Origin: Candidatus Contendibacter sp.
Lineage (GTDB): Bacteria; Pseudomonadota; Gammaproteobacteria; Competibacterales; Competibacteraceae
Direction of reading: 5' to 3'
DNA length: 34,722 nt
Assembly: GCA_029624765.1 (NCBI GenBank)
Contig: JARSSO010000003.1
Span: forward strand, 1 to 34,722
Part shown: positions 1 to 8,720 of the stretch, piece after piece
Numbering within the stretch: position 1 is the first letter of the stretch
How the letters are laid out: every line of letters begins with the position of its first letter
Translations under genes and position numbers: made by a program
Notes under the pieces: model-generated
What the model was told of the DNA's origin: nothing
Database searches by the model: none
Seen by the model: the letters and a program-made list of their open reading frames with translations, nothing else

Positions 1-395
1 GGCGTCTGATCTCCATATCCAATCCACCGGTTAGAGATGTGTGTAATGGACAGCCTTCCGGCCTTCCTCCGGCCCCGGCGGCGGCCGAATGATCCCTCAC
101 CCTACCCAGCCTCCGCGGAAGCCGACGAAGAAGTAAAAGCAGATACCGATCTTCATCACCGGAATGATTTGGGTCATGGACGCAGGAAGAATGGTCGTCG
201 CCAAATGCCTTAGTGGTTTCCAGGTAATCGTTCATATCCTCTGGTGGTTTCGCCCCATATCGATGGGTTTCGTTCCTCAATCCATCCTGCAACCCATTGT
301 TTTTCTTATGATGGGTTGAGCGTAGCAAAACCCATCGCCGTACCGGACGAGAGGGGTCTGAACGGTTACGTTACCCCAACCTACGGCCCTGTACA
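1..395. other. Left-edge intergenic stretch without a recognisable gene
   Basis: No open frame of useful length or recognisable protein is seen on either strand. The only structure is the inverted pair of GATGGGTT-type repeats at 262-337, listed separately. A very short hydrophobic reading frame on the minus strand around 100-175 has no family I know and I do not call it a gene. Confidence 0.5.
262..337. repeat. Pair of inverted REP-like repeats (GATGGGTT family)
   Basis: Copy A (262-290) begins GATGGGTTTCGTTCC and ends in AATCCATCC. Copy B (305-337), read on the minus strand, begins CGATGGGTTTTGCTACG and ends in CAACCCATCATAAG. Each copy is itself an imperfect hairpin (GATGGGTT...AACCCATC) and the two lie head to head about 15 nt apart. 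I recall similar GATGGGTTTCGCTNCGCTCAACCCATC units scattered between genes in many proteobacteria. The pair sits just past the 3' end of the minus-strand GIY-YIG gene, where it could stabilise or end the transcript. Confidence 0.6.
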
Positions 396-716
396 TTATC
401 TGTTGTAACCGACGTTTGGATTCTTCGCATCAAGCGACTTGATAAATTTATGTTCTATCTGGAGTATCTCTCCAACCGTGACGTTCTCACGCACGTAAAG
501 AATTTCCTTTTTCAGAACATAGAGTTTCTTCTCGATGAGAAACTCTCCCATGTCGGCCAACATTTCCGGTTTTGCCTTACGTGGAGAGCCAAAGTATTTG
601 AAGTAATCCAGGCGAGCAGTCAGCGCGGTATCGCTGCCAATGTAAATTTTCTTGTTTGGGAATGTGATCTTGAAGACGCACCCCCAAGGAATAATGGAAT
701 CTCTTTTTAACTGCAT
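396..716 (-). CDS. Small GIY-YIG nuclease-like protein
   Basis: The 106-aa product looks like a stand-alone GIY-YIG domain. The first strand is CVFKITF (residues 13-19), where the family has GIY, followed by KIYIGS (23-28), the YIG strand. Next come an arginine in the first helix (R35) and a helix with a glutamate in EILQIEHKFI near residues 83-92, as in the catalytic helix. The middle YFKYFGSP motif resembles a subgroup of short phage or host GIY-YIG proteins of unknown role. The start is an ATG with only a weak Shine-Dalgarno. There is no obvious operon partner. The fold is fairly likely. Nuclease activity is not shown, because the first tyrosine of the motif is replaced by phenylalanine. 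Confidence 0.65.
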   Translation of the reverse strand: MQLKRDSIIPWGCVFKITFPNKKIYIGSDTALTARLDYFKYFGSPRKAKPEMLADMGEFLIEKKLYVLKKEILYVRENVTVGEILQIEHKFIKSLDAKNPNVGYNR

Positions 717-987
717 CCTGTATTGCCCTGAGCATCCTTGTTTTTAGACGCCCAACAAGTGATTATCTGGTTCTGTATATCCTGTGTCATGGCAAGACAT
801 GCAGCAATGGCCACTTAAAACGCCGCCGTCTCTCGTCGATGGCCACAGACTCTGCCTTGGGTAGCAAATCACTGTGGCCTCAGCGTGACAGCATAACTCC
901 GCTTGAAAAACTGTCAAGGTGGGTGACAGCCGTTATGCCAGCGGGTGCGCCGATGGTTCATTCTGAGTGCAAGAACCAAGGTAGCTC
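717..987. other. Intergenic stretch, no gene seen
   Basis: Between the GIY-YIG-like gene and the end of the cardiolipin synthase gene I see no plausible coding frame. The short plus-strand open frame that begins here runs antisense into the synthase gene and has no family features. The only recognisable element is the minus-strand terminator at 906-929. Confidence 0.5.
906..929 (-). terminator. Rho-independent terminator after the cardiolipin synthase gene
   Basis: On the minus strand CTGTCA, a 7-nt loop and TGACAG form a 6-bp stem followed directly by TTTTT. It lies about 60 nt after the stop of the cls-like gene. The stem is short, so its strength is uncertain. Confidence 0.5.
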
Positions 988-2427
988 TCACAACAGCGGC
1001 GACAACAGCCGGGCGGTGGCTTCGCCCAACCGCTGGCCGAGCGTGGCCCGCCGGCCCGGCTTGACGTAGCGCCGGGCCAGCCTCAGGTCGGCCTCAAAGC
1101 TCCGGCTCAATCGCGTGGCGAGCCCGGCGTCGTAAAGTACCGCCATCGCCTCGAAATTCAAGGTCAGACTGCGGTTGTCGAAATTGGCGCTGCCCACCGC
1201 CGCGATCCGTTCATCCACCACCAGCAGCTTGGCGTGCAGCATCGGCGGACCGTATTCGTGAATCGTGACGCCGGCCCGGACCAGTTCGTCGTAATAGCTG
1301 CGCGCGGCGGCGGTCACCAGCCGCGAGTCGCTGCGCTGGGGCGCCAGCACCCGCACCTCCACCCCGCGCAACGCGGCCGTGATCAGGGCTTCGGTCAGCG
1401 CCTCGTTGGGCACGAAGTAAGGAGTGGCCAGCAGAATCCGCCGCTGGGCGCCGACGATGGCGGCGAAGAACAGCTTGGCGATGGCGTGATGGTCGTTGTC
1501 GGGACCGGATTCGACGACGTGCAGCCAGGGACCAGCCGGCTGCTCTGGCAGCGTTGGGAAAAACTCGGGCTCGAACGGCGCTTGGTCGGTGGCGAAATAC
1601 CAGTCTTCCAGAAAGATGAACTGAAGCCGGTGAATCGGTTCGCCCTCGATGCGCAGATGGGTGTCGCGCCAGGCGTCGGGGCCGCGCCGCGCGCCGCTGT
1701 GCTCGTCGCTGACGTTGATGCCGCCGGTGAAGCCGACCCGACCATCGCAGACCACGATCTTGCGGTGTGTGCGGAAATTGACGTGGTTGGGCCGCAGCCG
1801 GCGCAGGCTGATCGGATTGAACCAGGCGGTTTCGCCGCCGGCGTCCCGCACCGGACGCAGAAACCGGCGGTTGGCGCGATCCGAGCCGATGGAATCCAGC
1901 AGCAACCGGACCCGGACTCCAGCGCGAGCCTTCTCGACCAGCAAATCGCGCAACCGCGTCCCCACCCGATCCGGCTGCCACAGGTAGTATTCCAGGTGGA
2001 CATGGTGAGTGGCGGCGGCGATGGCCGTCTCCAGCGCCGCGAAGCACTCGTCGCCGGTTTCCAACAGGGCGACGGCGGTGGCCGACATCGGTGGACCCTG
2101 ACCGACCCGTTCCAGCAGCCGCGCCAGTTGCCGCTCCAGATCGGTATTGGGAAAGCCGGGCAACGCGGGCCGGTGCTGGCGCAGGCGGTGGGTGGACTGG
2201 ATCAGGCGGTCACGGGCGCGACCGTAGCGCAGCCGGCGCCGCCGCAACCGGCGCGGCCCGAACAGCAGGTACACCAGGAAGCCGAAATAGGGCATGAACA
2301 GCAGCGCCAGCAGCCAGGCCAGCGTCGCCGCCGGCGAGCGGCGCTCCAAAATCAGCCCGACCGCGACCAGGGCGATCCACAGCAGCCAGGCCAGCGACAG
2401 CAGGGCGGTCAGGTGTTCCGCGATCAA
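988..2427 (-). CDS. cls: Cardiolipin synthase (phospholipase D family)
   Basis: A 479-aa membrane enzyme that joins phosphatidylglycerol units into cardiolipin. Two N-terminal membrane segments (about 8-26 and 33-56) end in an Arg-rich loop, as in ClsA-type proteins. Two PLD catalytic motifs are complete: H221-K223-D228 followed by GGINVSDEH, and H398-K400-D405 followed by GSANFDNRS. Length matches the ClsA family (about 480 aa). The start used is TTG at 2427, which keeps the complete first membrane helix; no ATG occurs before residue 45. It lies 13 nt after the PhoH-like gene and so is probably the last gene of that transcript, with a terminator at 906-929. Confidence 0.93.
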   Translation of the reverse strand: MIAEHLTALLSLAWLLWIALVAVGLILERRSPAATLAWLLALLFMPYFGFLVYLLFGPRRLRRRRLRYGRARDRLIQSTHRLRQHRPALPGFPNTDLERQLARLLERVGQGPPMSATAVALLETGDECFAALETAIAAATHHVHLEYYLWQPDRVGTRLRDLLVEKARAGVRVRLLLDSIGSDRANRRFLRPVRDAGGETAWFNPISLRRLRPNHVNFRTHRKIVVCDGRVGFTGGINVSDEHSGARRGPDAWRDTHLRIEGEPIHRLQFIFLEDWYFATDQAPFEPEFFPTLPEQPAGPWLHVVESGPDNDHHAIAKLFFAAIVGAQRRILLATPYFVPNEALTEALITAALRGVEVRVLAPQRSDSRLVTAAARSYYDELVRAGVTIHEYGPPMLHAKLLVVDERIAAVGSANFDNRSLTLNFEAMAVLYDAGLATRLSRSFEADLRLARRYVKPGRRATLGQRLGEATARLLSPLL

Positions 2428-2440
2428 CGGCCAAGACCGC

Positions 2441-3880
2441 CTAAAGCTGTTCGGAAGCGAATTCCGCCAGCCGCGAACGCTCGCCGCGCCGCAGAGTGAC
2501 GTGTCCGCCGTGCGGCCAGTCCTTGAAACGATCCACCACGTAGGTCAGGCCGGAGGTGGTTTCCGACAGATAGGGCGTGTCGATCTGGGCGATGTTGCCT
2601 AGGCAGATCACCTTGGTGCCGGGACCGGCGCGGGTGATCAGGGTTTTCATCTGCTTGGCGGTCAGATTTTGCGCCTCGTCGATGATCAGGTACTTGCTCT
2701 GAAAGGTGCGCCCGCGCATGAAGTTGAGCGAGCGAATCTTGATCTTGCTGCTCAGCAGGTCGGTGGTGGCGGCGCGGCCCCATTCCCCGCCTTCCTTGGG
2801 GGCGAGCACTTCCAGATTGTCCATCAGCGCCCCCATCCACGGCGTCATTTTCTCCTCCTCGGTGCCGGGCAGGAAGCCGATGTCCTCGCCGACCGGGACG
2901 GTGACCCGGGTCATGATGATTTCCCGGTAACGCTTGGCGTCCAGGGTCTGCGCCAGACCGGCGGCCAGGGCCAGCAGGGTTTTGCCGGTGCCGGCGGCGC
3001 CCAGCAGGGAAACGAAGTCGATCTCGGGGTCCAGCAGCAGATTGAGAGCGAAATTCTGTTCGCGGTTGCGAGCGGTGATGCCCCAGACCGCATGGTTGGA
3101 CGCGGCGTGGTCCCTGAGAATTTCGATCACTGCCTCGCCGCCGCGCAATTGCCGGACGATGAAAGCCGTTTGCTCACCGTCCGGAAACAGGCCCTGGTTC
3201 GGATGCCAGTGGGCCACGTCCGGACCGTGGACCCGGTAAAAGGTACGCCCGCTCTCCTTCCAGGAATCCAGCCTCTGACCGTGGCTGTCCCAGAAATCCG
3301 CCGATAGTTCGCGGGTACCAGCGTACAACAGGTTGACGTCGTCAAGGGTCTGATCGTTGTAGTAGTCCTCGGCGTGAATGCCCAGGATGGCGGCTTTGAT
3401 CCGCAGGTTGATGTCCTTGGAGACCAGGGTGACCGAACGGCGCGGATGGTCCTGTTGCAAGGTCAGGGCCATGCTCAGGATATCGTTGTCGGGCGCGTTG
3501 CCCGGCAGGCTGGCGGGCGGGACGATCCGGTTGGGACGGGTTTGAAAGAACAGGCGCCCTCTGGTCGGTTCACCGGGCGGAGCAAGCGGCCCAGGCAGGG
3601 GCAGACCTCGGTCGATTTCCTCCTTGCTGGCCCCGGCGATGACGTCGTCCAGAAACCGGCTGACCTGGCGGACGTTGCGGGCCACCTCGGAAATGCCCTT
3701 CTTGGCGCGATCCAGCTCCTCCAGCACCATCATCGGCAGATGGATGTCGTGTTCCTTGAAGCGGAACAAGGCGGTCGGATCGTGAATCAGCACGTTGGTG
3801 TCGAGCACGAACAAGCGGCGGTCGGACATGGGATGTGGGGAATTTTCGGTGGAGGATGCGAAATCAGGGTGATGACTCAT
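2441..3880 (-). CDS. PhoH-family ATPase with N-terminal PIN domain
   Basis: A 479-aa fusion of a PIN ribonuclease-like domain and a PhoH (superfamily 1 helicase-like) ATPase. The PIN part starts at FVLDTNVLIHDP (residues 24-35), with further acidic residues EELDRA (54-59) and PDNDILSMA (about 130-138). The ATPase has Walker A GAAGTGKT (294-301) and Walker B LIIDEAQN (398-405), and a PhoH-type C-terminus with an RRGERS segment. Family members (YlaK/PhoH2 type) are RNA-acting ATPases of poorly defined role. The first ATG (3880) and the ATG at codon 18 (3829) are both possible, since neither has a strong ribosome site; conservation begins just after the second. It sits between the permease and cls genes on the same strand. 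Confidence 0.9.
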   Translation of the reverse strand: MSHHPDFASSTENSPHPMSDRRLFVLDTNVLIHDPTALFRFKEHDIHLPMMVLEELDRAKKGISEVARNVRQVSRFLDDVIAGASKEEIDRGLPLPGPLAPPGEPTRGRLFFQTRPNRIVPPASLPGNAPDNDILSMALTLQQDHPRRSVTLVSKDINLRIKAAILGIHAEDYYNDQTLDDVNLLYAGTRELSADFWDSHGQRLDSWKESGRTFYRVHGPDVAHWHPNQGLFPDGEQTAFIVRQLRGGEAVIEILRDHAASNHAVWGITARNREQNFALNLLLDPEIDFVSLLGAAGTGKTLLALAAGLAQTLDAKRYREIIMTRVTVPVGEDIGFLPGTEEEKMTPWMGALMDNLEVLAPKEGGEWGRAATTDLLSSKIKIRSLNFMRGRTFQSKYLIIDEAQNLTAKQMKTLITRAGPGTKVICLGNIAQIDTPYLSETTSGLTYVVDRFKDWPHGGHVTLRRGERSRLAEFASEQL

Positions 3881-3953
3881 ATTCCAGCGTTGAGTTTATT
3901 GAAGCTGATGATCTGAAAAAGGTTTTGGCGGATTTTTTGCGAAGCGTAGCCCA

Positions 3954-5021
3954 CTATCCCGCTGGCAAGCTCGTCGCCGGCCGCGGCCACGCCTTGAGAA
4001 TGGATTGCACCACGGTCGCCAGCGGGATGGCGAAGAACACCCCCCAGAATCCCCACAGTCCGCCGAACACCAGCACCGCCACGATGATGGCGATGGGATG
4101 CAGGTCCACCACTTCGGAAAATAACAATGGCACCAGTACGTTGCCATCCAGTCCCTGAATAACCAGGTAAACCCCCAGCAGCCACAGAAACTCCGAACTC
4201 CAACCCCATTGAAAAAAGGCCACCAGCGCCACCGGTACCGTCACCACCACCGCCCCAATATAGGGCACGATGACCGAAAGCCCCACCATCAGGGCCAGCA
4301 ACATGGCGAACTGCAAGCCCATGGTGGCGAACGCCACATACGTCGCTACCCAAACCACCAGGACTTCAAGAAACTTGCCGCGCACGTAATTGCCCATCTG
4401 CTGGTCCACCTCGCTCCAGACCTGCTGCGCGAGGGTGTGGTCATGAGGTAGGAATTCATGCAGCCATGCCAGGATCAAGTCTTTATCCTTCAAAAAGAAA
4501 AATACCAGCAATGGCACCAGCACCAGGTAGATGGCGATGGTAATGAACCCCATGCCGGCCGCCAGCGACCAGGACAGCGCCTTCTGGCCCCAGGTGGCGA
4601 TTTCGGCCTTTAGCGCGTTGATGACTTCGAGAATCTGCCCCTCGGTAACGAATTCCGGGTACAGGACCGGCAGGCTCAACAGCAGGTTTTGGCCCTTGAC
4701 CAGCATGTTGGGAAACTGCTGCACCAACTGGGTCAACTGCAGCGAGGTCACCGGCAACAACCCCAGCAGCAGAAACAACACGAAGGCGATAAACGATGCG
4801 AACACCACGACGACCGCCAACAGTCGCGGTGATCGCGCCCGGTGTTGCAGCATTTGCACGACGCCTTCCAGCAGATAGGCGATGACCATGCTCGCCAGCA
4901 CCGGCGCCAGATCCCGCCCCATGATCAGGATTACGCTGGTGACCAACACCAGCACGACGGTCAGAATGACCGCCTGGGGATCGTTGAACAGCCGTTGAAA
5001 CCAGTCACTGACAATTTTCAT
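3954..5021 (-). CDS. AI-2E family transporter (PerM/YdiK-type permease)
   Basis: A 355-aa integral membrane protein with about eight hydrophobic segments: two near the N-terminus (about 17-50), one at 70-95, then a soluble stretch, one around 150-175, and a cluster in the C-terminal half. The C-terminal pattern GLSVIVPYIGAVVVTVPVAL is typical of the AI-2E/PerM family (Pfam AI-2E_transport). Members export small molecules or act as sodium/proton antiporters; the substrate cannot be told from sequence. The ATG at 5021 has AAGG nine bases upstream. It is the first of three minus-strand genes; the 73-nt gap to the PhoH-like gene makes an operon possible. Confidence 0.88.
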   Translation of the reverse strand: MKIVSDWFQRLFNDPQAVILTVVLVLVTSVILIMGRDLAPVLASMVIAYLLEGVVQMLQHRARSPRLLAVVVVFASFIAFVLFLLLGLLPVTSLQLTQLVQQFPNMLVKGQNLLLSLPVLYPEFVTEGQILEVINALKAEIATWGQKALSWSLAAGMGFITIAIYLVLVPLLVFFFLKDKDLILAWLHEFLPHDHTLAQQVWSEVDQQMGNYVRGKFLEVLVVWVATYVAFATMGLQFAMLLALMVGLSVIVPYIGAVVVTVPVALVAFFQWGWSSEFLWLLGVYLVIQGLDGNVLVPLLFSEVVDLHPIAIIVAVLVFGGLWGFWGVFFAIPLATVVQSILKAWPRPATSLPAG

Positions 5022-5152
5022 GAAGAACCTTGCGTTTGTTCAGCCGCCCGCCCGCATGTTAGCAACAAAGCCCTCCCAATCCCAACCGCTGAACCGCCGT
5101 TGCTTGGGCCGGTCGTGGTCATCGACGCTCGCCACCCCTTTTCGGCGCGTGA

Positions 5153-5188
5153 TGCACCCAATCGGCGCATTGCACCCAATCGGCGCAT
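5153..5188. repeat. Tandem 18-bp repeat resembling two NtrC sites
   Basis: Two identical, adjacent units: TGCACCCAATCGGCGCA at 5153-5169 and again at 5171-5187, each followed by T. Each unit matches the NtrC enhancer consensus TGCACY-N4-TGGTGCR at 11 of 13 defined positions. They lie about 200-220 bp upstream of the start predicted for the sigma-54-like promoter of prkA, a workable enhancer distance. They may instead be a common dispersed repeat, so the NtrC reading is an inference. Confidence 0.45.
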
Positions 5189-5354
5189 ACCATTCCGTTC
5201 CCGGCGAGGAACGAATTTCGAATTCATCGGCCGATCCCCGGTCTAACGAAACAACGGTTCCGGTCCGGACCAGCCGCGAACCCGCAACAATTTGATTTCA
5301 TGTTCTTTACCAAGCTTCTTGTCCGACCCTGGCCGCCATCGTTCCAAATCCGGA

Positions 5355-5371
5355 TTGGTCCATTAATTGCT
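5355..5371 (+). promoter_or_regulatory. Sigma-54-type promoter of prkA-yeaH-spoVR
   Basis: TTGGTCCATTAATTGCT fits the -24/-12 element: TGG, then TCC, five bases, TTGC and T, with exact GG-to-GC spacing. It deviates from TGGCAC at two of six bases. The predicted transcript would start near 5382, leaving a leader of about 125 nt. In E. coli the homologous yeaGH operon is a known sigma-54/NtrC target, which supports the call. Confidence 0.6.
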
Positions 5372-5509
5372 ATATGTTCCGAAGACATCCGCCGGCCCTT
5401 GGACCGGCCGGGATGACACATGGATTGACGGAAAATTCGCCAGGATTTGCCCTGATCGGTTTCCAACCGAAAGTCGCCGCGCTTCCGCGACCACCAAGAG
5501 GTTATGACC

Positions 5510-7432
5510 ATGACCATATTCAAGCGCTATCTGTCGCGCTACGAGGAGAGCCGCGAGGAAAACCTTTCGCTTCAAGAATACCTTGAGCTGTGCAAGAAAG
5601 ACCCGGTCGCCTACGCCAGCGGCCCCGAGCGGCTGCTGAAGGCCATTGGCGAACCGGAGCTGGTGGACACTCGCAACGACCCGCGGCTGTCGCGCATTTT
5701 TCAGAACAAAGTGCTCAAGATCTATCCGGCCTTTGAGGAGTTTTACGGGATGGAAGACGCCATCGAGCAGATGGTGTCCTACCTCCGCCACGCCGCCCAA
5801 GGGTTGGAGGAAAAGAAACAGATTCTTTACCTGCTGGGTCCGGTGGGGGGAGGCAAGTCGTCCCTGGCTGAACGGCTCAAGCAGTTGATGGAAAAGGTGC
5901 CGTTCTACTCCATCGAGGGTTCGCCGGTGTTCGAATCGCCCCTGGGGCTGTTCAACCCCGACGAGGACGGCCCGATCCTGGAAGAGGATTTCGGCATCCC
6001 GCGCCGTTACCTGCGCCACATCATGTCGCCGTGGGCGGCCAAGCGGCTGCGCGAATTCAACGGCGACATCACCAAGTTCCGGGTGGTCAAGCTGCGGCCG
6101 TCCATCCTGCATCAGATCGCGGTGGCCAAGACCGAGCCGGGGGACGAGAACAACCAGGACATTTCCTCGCTGGTGGGCAAGGTCGACATCCGCCGGTTGG
6201 AACATTTCGCCCAGAACGACCCGGACGCCTACAGCTTCTCCGGCGCCCTGTGCCGCGCCAATCGCGGCCTGATGGAATTCGTCGAGATGTTCAAGGCGCC
6301 GATCAAGGTATTGCATCCGTTGCTGACCGCTACCCAGGAAGGCAACTACAACAGCACCGAGGGGCTGTCGGCCATTCCGTTCGAGGGGATCATCCTGGCC
6401 CACTCCAACGAGTCGGAATGGCAGTCGTTCAAGAACAACAAGAACAACGAGGCGTTCCTGGATCGGGTCTACATCGTCAAGGTGCCCTACTGCCTGCGGG
6501 TGTCGGACGAGGTGAAGATTTACCAGAAGCTGTTGACCCACAGCTCGCTGTCCACCGCGCCGTGCGCCCCCGGCACGCTGGAGATGCTGGCCCGGTTCTC
6601 GGTGCTGACCCGGCTCAAGGAACCGGAGAATTCCAACATCTTCTCGAAGATGCGGGTCTACGACGGCGAGAATCTCAAGGACACCGATCCCAAGGCCAAG
6701 TCGATCCAGGAGTACCGCGACTACGCCGGGGTGGACGAGGGCATGACCGGCATTTCCACCCGGTTCGCCTTCAAGATTCTCAGCCAGGTGTTCAACTTCG
6801 ACCATACCGAGGTGGCCGCCAATCCGGTGCATTTGCTGTACGTGCTGGAGCGGCAGGTCGAGCGCGAGCAGTTCGCGCCGGAAGTCGAGGAGAAATACCT
6901 GTCCTACCTGAAGGGCTTCCTGGCGCCCCGCTACGCCGAGTTCATCGGCAAGGAACTGCAACAGGCTTATCTGGAATCCTATTCGGAATATGGCCAGAAC
7001 ATTTTCGACCGTTACGTGACCTACGCCGACTTCTGGATTCAGGACCAGGAATACCGCGACCCCGACACCGGCGAGTCGTTCGACCGGGCGGCGCTCAACG
7101 CCGAACTGGAAAAGATCGAGAAACCGGCCGGCATCAGCAACCCGAAGGATTTCCGCAACGAGATCGTCAATTTCGTGCTGCGGGCGCGGGCCAGGAACGC
7201 CGGCAAGAATCCGGTCTGGACCAGCTACGAGAAGCTGCGCGCGGTGATCGAGAAGAAGATGTTCTCGACCACGGAAGACCTGCTGCCGGTGATCAGCTTC
7301 AACGCCAAGGCCAGCGCCGACGATCAGAAGAAGCACGCCGAGTTCGTGGACCGGATGGTGGCCAAGGGCTACACGGCCAAGCAAGTGCGGTTGCTGTCCG
7401 ACTGGTATCTGCGGGTTCGCAAGGCATCCTGA
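5510..7432 (+). CDS. prkA: PrkA family serine protein kinase (YeaG)
   Basis: A 640-aa protein with an N-terminal AAA-type domain and a C-terminal kinase-like region, as in PrkA/YeaG. Walker A GPVGGGKS lies at residues 110-117, and the family's start [11 protein letters not shown]...[10 protein letters not shown] is clear. Full length compares with about 640 aa in E. coli YeaG, which sustains cells under nitrogen and stationary-phase stress. Two ATGs are present, at 5504 and 5510. The ribosome site AAGAGG (5496-5501) is 2 nt from the first and 8 nt from the second, so I use 5510. It is followed after 16 nt by yeaH and then spoVR. The three form one operon, a combination conserved widely in proteobacteria. 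Confidence 0.95.
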   Translation: MTIFKRYLSRYEESREENLSLQEYLELCKKDPVAYASGPERLLKAIGEPELVDTRNDPRLSRIFQNKVLKIYPAFEEFYGMEDAIEQMVSYLRHAAQGLEEKKQILYLLGPVGGGKSSLAERLKQLMEKVPFYSIEGSPVFESPLGLFNPDEDGPILEEDFGIPRRYLRHIMSPWAAKRLREFNGDITKFRVVKLRPSILHQIAVAKTEPGDENNQDISSLVGKVDIRRLEHFAQNDPDAYSFSGALCRANRGLMEFVEMFKAPIKVLHPLLTATQEGNYNSTEGLSAIPFEGIILAHSNESEWQSFKNNKNNEAFLDRVYIVKVPYCLRVSDEVKIYQKLLTHSSLSTAPCAPGTLEMLARFSVLTRLKEPENSNIFSKMRVYDGENLKDTDPKAKSIQEYRDYAGVDEGMTGISTRFAFKILSQVFNFDHTEVAANPVHLLYVLERQVEREQFAPEVEEKYLSYLKGFLAPRYAEFIGKELQQAYLESYSEYGQNIFDRYVTYADFWIQDQEYRDPDTGESFDRAALNAELEKIEKPAGISNPKDFRNEIVNFVLRARARNAGKNPVWTSYEKLRAVIEKKMFSTTEDLLPVISFNAKASADDQKKHAEFVDRMVAKGYTAKQVRLLSDWYLRVRKAS

Positions 7433-7448
7433 GCGGAGGGAAGTTCCG

Positions 7449-8720
7449 ATGGCTACGTTCATCGACCGGCGGCTGGACGGCAAGAACAAGAGTTCCGTCA
7501 ACCGCCAGCGTTTTATCCGGCGCTTCAAGAACCAGATCAAGAAGGCCGTGACCGAATCGATGAACGGCCGCAGCATCACCGACATCGATAACGGCGAGAA
7601 GATCAACATCCCGGCTCGCGATCTGTCCGAGCCGGTGTTCGGCCATGGGCCGGGCGGGCGGCGCGAGGCGATTCATCCGGGCAACCAGGATTTCGTGGCG
7701 GGCGATCGGGTGGCCCGGCCGCCGGGTGGCGCGGGCGGCGGCGGGGCTGGTAAGGGCCAGGCCAGCAACAGCGGCGAGGGCGAGGACGATTTCGTGTTCG
7801 AGCTGTCGCGGGAAGAATTTCTGGAACTGTTCTTCGAGGATTTGGAGCTGCCCAACCTGGTGCGCACCCAGTTGGCCAGGGCCACTGAGTTTAAATCGGT
7901 GCGAGCCGGCTTCAGCAGCGCCGGTAACCCGGCCAACATCGACGTGGTGCGCTCGCTCAAGGGTGCGTTGGCGCGGCGGTTGGCGCTGGCCGCGCCCTAC
8001 ACCCGTCGGTTGCGCGAGGCCGAGGAGGAGCTTGAGCGGCTGCTGGCCGAAACGCCGGTGGACGAAGTTCGCGCCAAGGGGCTGGTCGAGGAAATCGAGC
8101 GGTTGCGGGCGCGGGCGCGGGCGGTGCCGTTCATCGACACCTTCGATCTGCGTTATACCAACCGCGTGTTGCAACCCCAACCGACCACCCAGGCGGTGAT
8201 GTTCTGCATCATGGACGTGTCCGGCTCGATGGATCGGGCGCGCAAGGACCTGGCCAAGCGGTTCTTCACCCTGCTGTATCTGTTCCTCAAGCGCAATTAC
8301 GAGAAGATCGAGGTGGTGTTCATCCGCCACCACACCGTAGCCAAGGAAGTGGACGAGCAGGAGTTTTTCTACTCGCGGGAAACCGGCGGGACCGTGGTGT
8401 CCAGCGCCCTGCAACTGGCCGCCGACATCATGCGCGAGCGCTACCCGATTTCCAGTTGGAACCTGTACGTCGCCCAGGCCTCGGACGGCGACAACTGGCA
8501 CCACGACTCGCCGGCCTGCAAGGACCTGCTGTTGCAGCGAATCATGCCGCTGGTCCGCTATTACGCCTACATCGAAATCACCCCGGATCGGCATCAAAGC
8601 CTGTGGGAAGCGTATGAGGAAGTGAAGGCCGTCCACCCGCACTTCGCCATGCGGCAGATCGACGGACTGGCCGACATCTATCCGGTGTTCCGGGACTTGT
8701 TCAAGAGGCGCGTGTCATGA
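7449..8720 (+). CDS. yeaH: YeaH/YhbH family protein (UPF0229, vWA-like)
   Basis: A 423-aa cytosolic protein and the standard partner of PrkA. The N-terminus [22 protein letters not shown] is the family signature. A Gly-rich, flexible linker (about 92-112, [11 protein letters not shown]) follows. A coiled, charged helix (about 186-224) precedes a von Willebrand A-type domain whose metal site reads DVSGSMD (256-262). Family members average about 425 aa, so it is full length. The start has a GGAGGG ribosome site just upstream, and the stop overlaps the spoVR ATG by four bases, which implies translational coupling. The molecular role is unknown; vWA domains usually bind protein partners through a divalent metal. 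Confidence 0.95.
   Translation: MATFIDRRLDGKNKSSVNRQRFIRRFKNQIKKAVTESMNGRSITDIDNGEKINIPARDLSEPVFGHGPGGRREAIHPGNQDFVAGDRVARPPGGAGGGGAGKGQASNSGEGEDDFVFELSREEFLELFFEDLELPNLVRTQLARATEFKSVRAGFSSAGNPANIDVVRSLKGALARRLALAAPYTRRLREAEEELERLLAETPVDEVRAKGLVEEIERLRARARAVPFIDTFDLRYTNRVLQPQPTTQAVMFCIMDVSGSMDRARKDLAKRFFTLLYLFLKRNYEKIEVVFIRHHTVAKEVDEQEFFYSRETGGTVVSSALQLAADIMRERYPISSWNLYVAQASDGDNWHHDSPACKDLLLQRIMPLVRYYAYIEITPDRHQSLWEAYEEVKAVHPHFAMRQIDGLADIYPVFRDLFKRRVS

Larger units (their letters stand above)
5022..5509. other. Regulatory region between the permease gene and prkA
   Basis: About 490 bp without a convincing gene. It holds the tandem 18-bp repeats at 5153-5188 and the sigma-54-type promoter at 5355-5371, both listed separately. 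A 10-bp palindrome GGTCCGGACC also occurs near 5265-5275, with no role that I can assign. Confidence 0.6.

Noticed and set aside
5363..7609. 748-codon open frame antisense to prkA
   Set aside because: It is the high-GC mirror frame of prkA. It has no family motifs, and the sense strand encodes an intact conserved protein.
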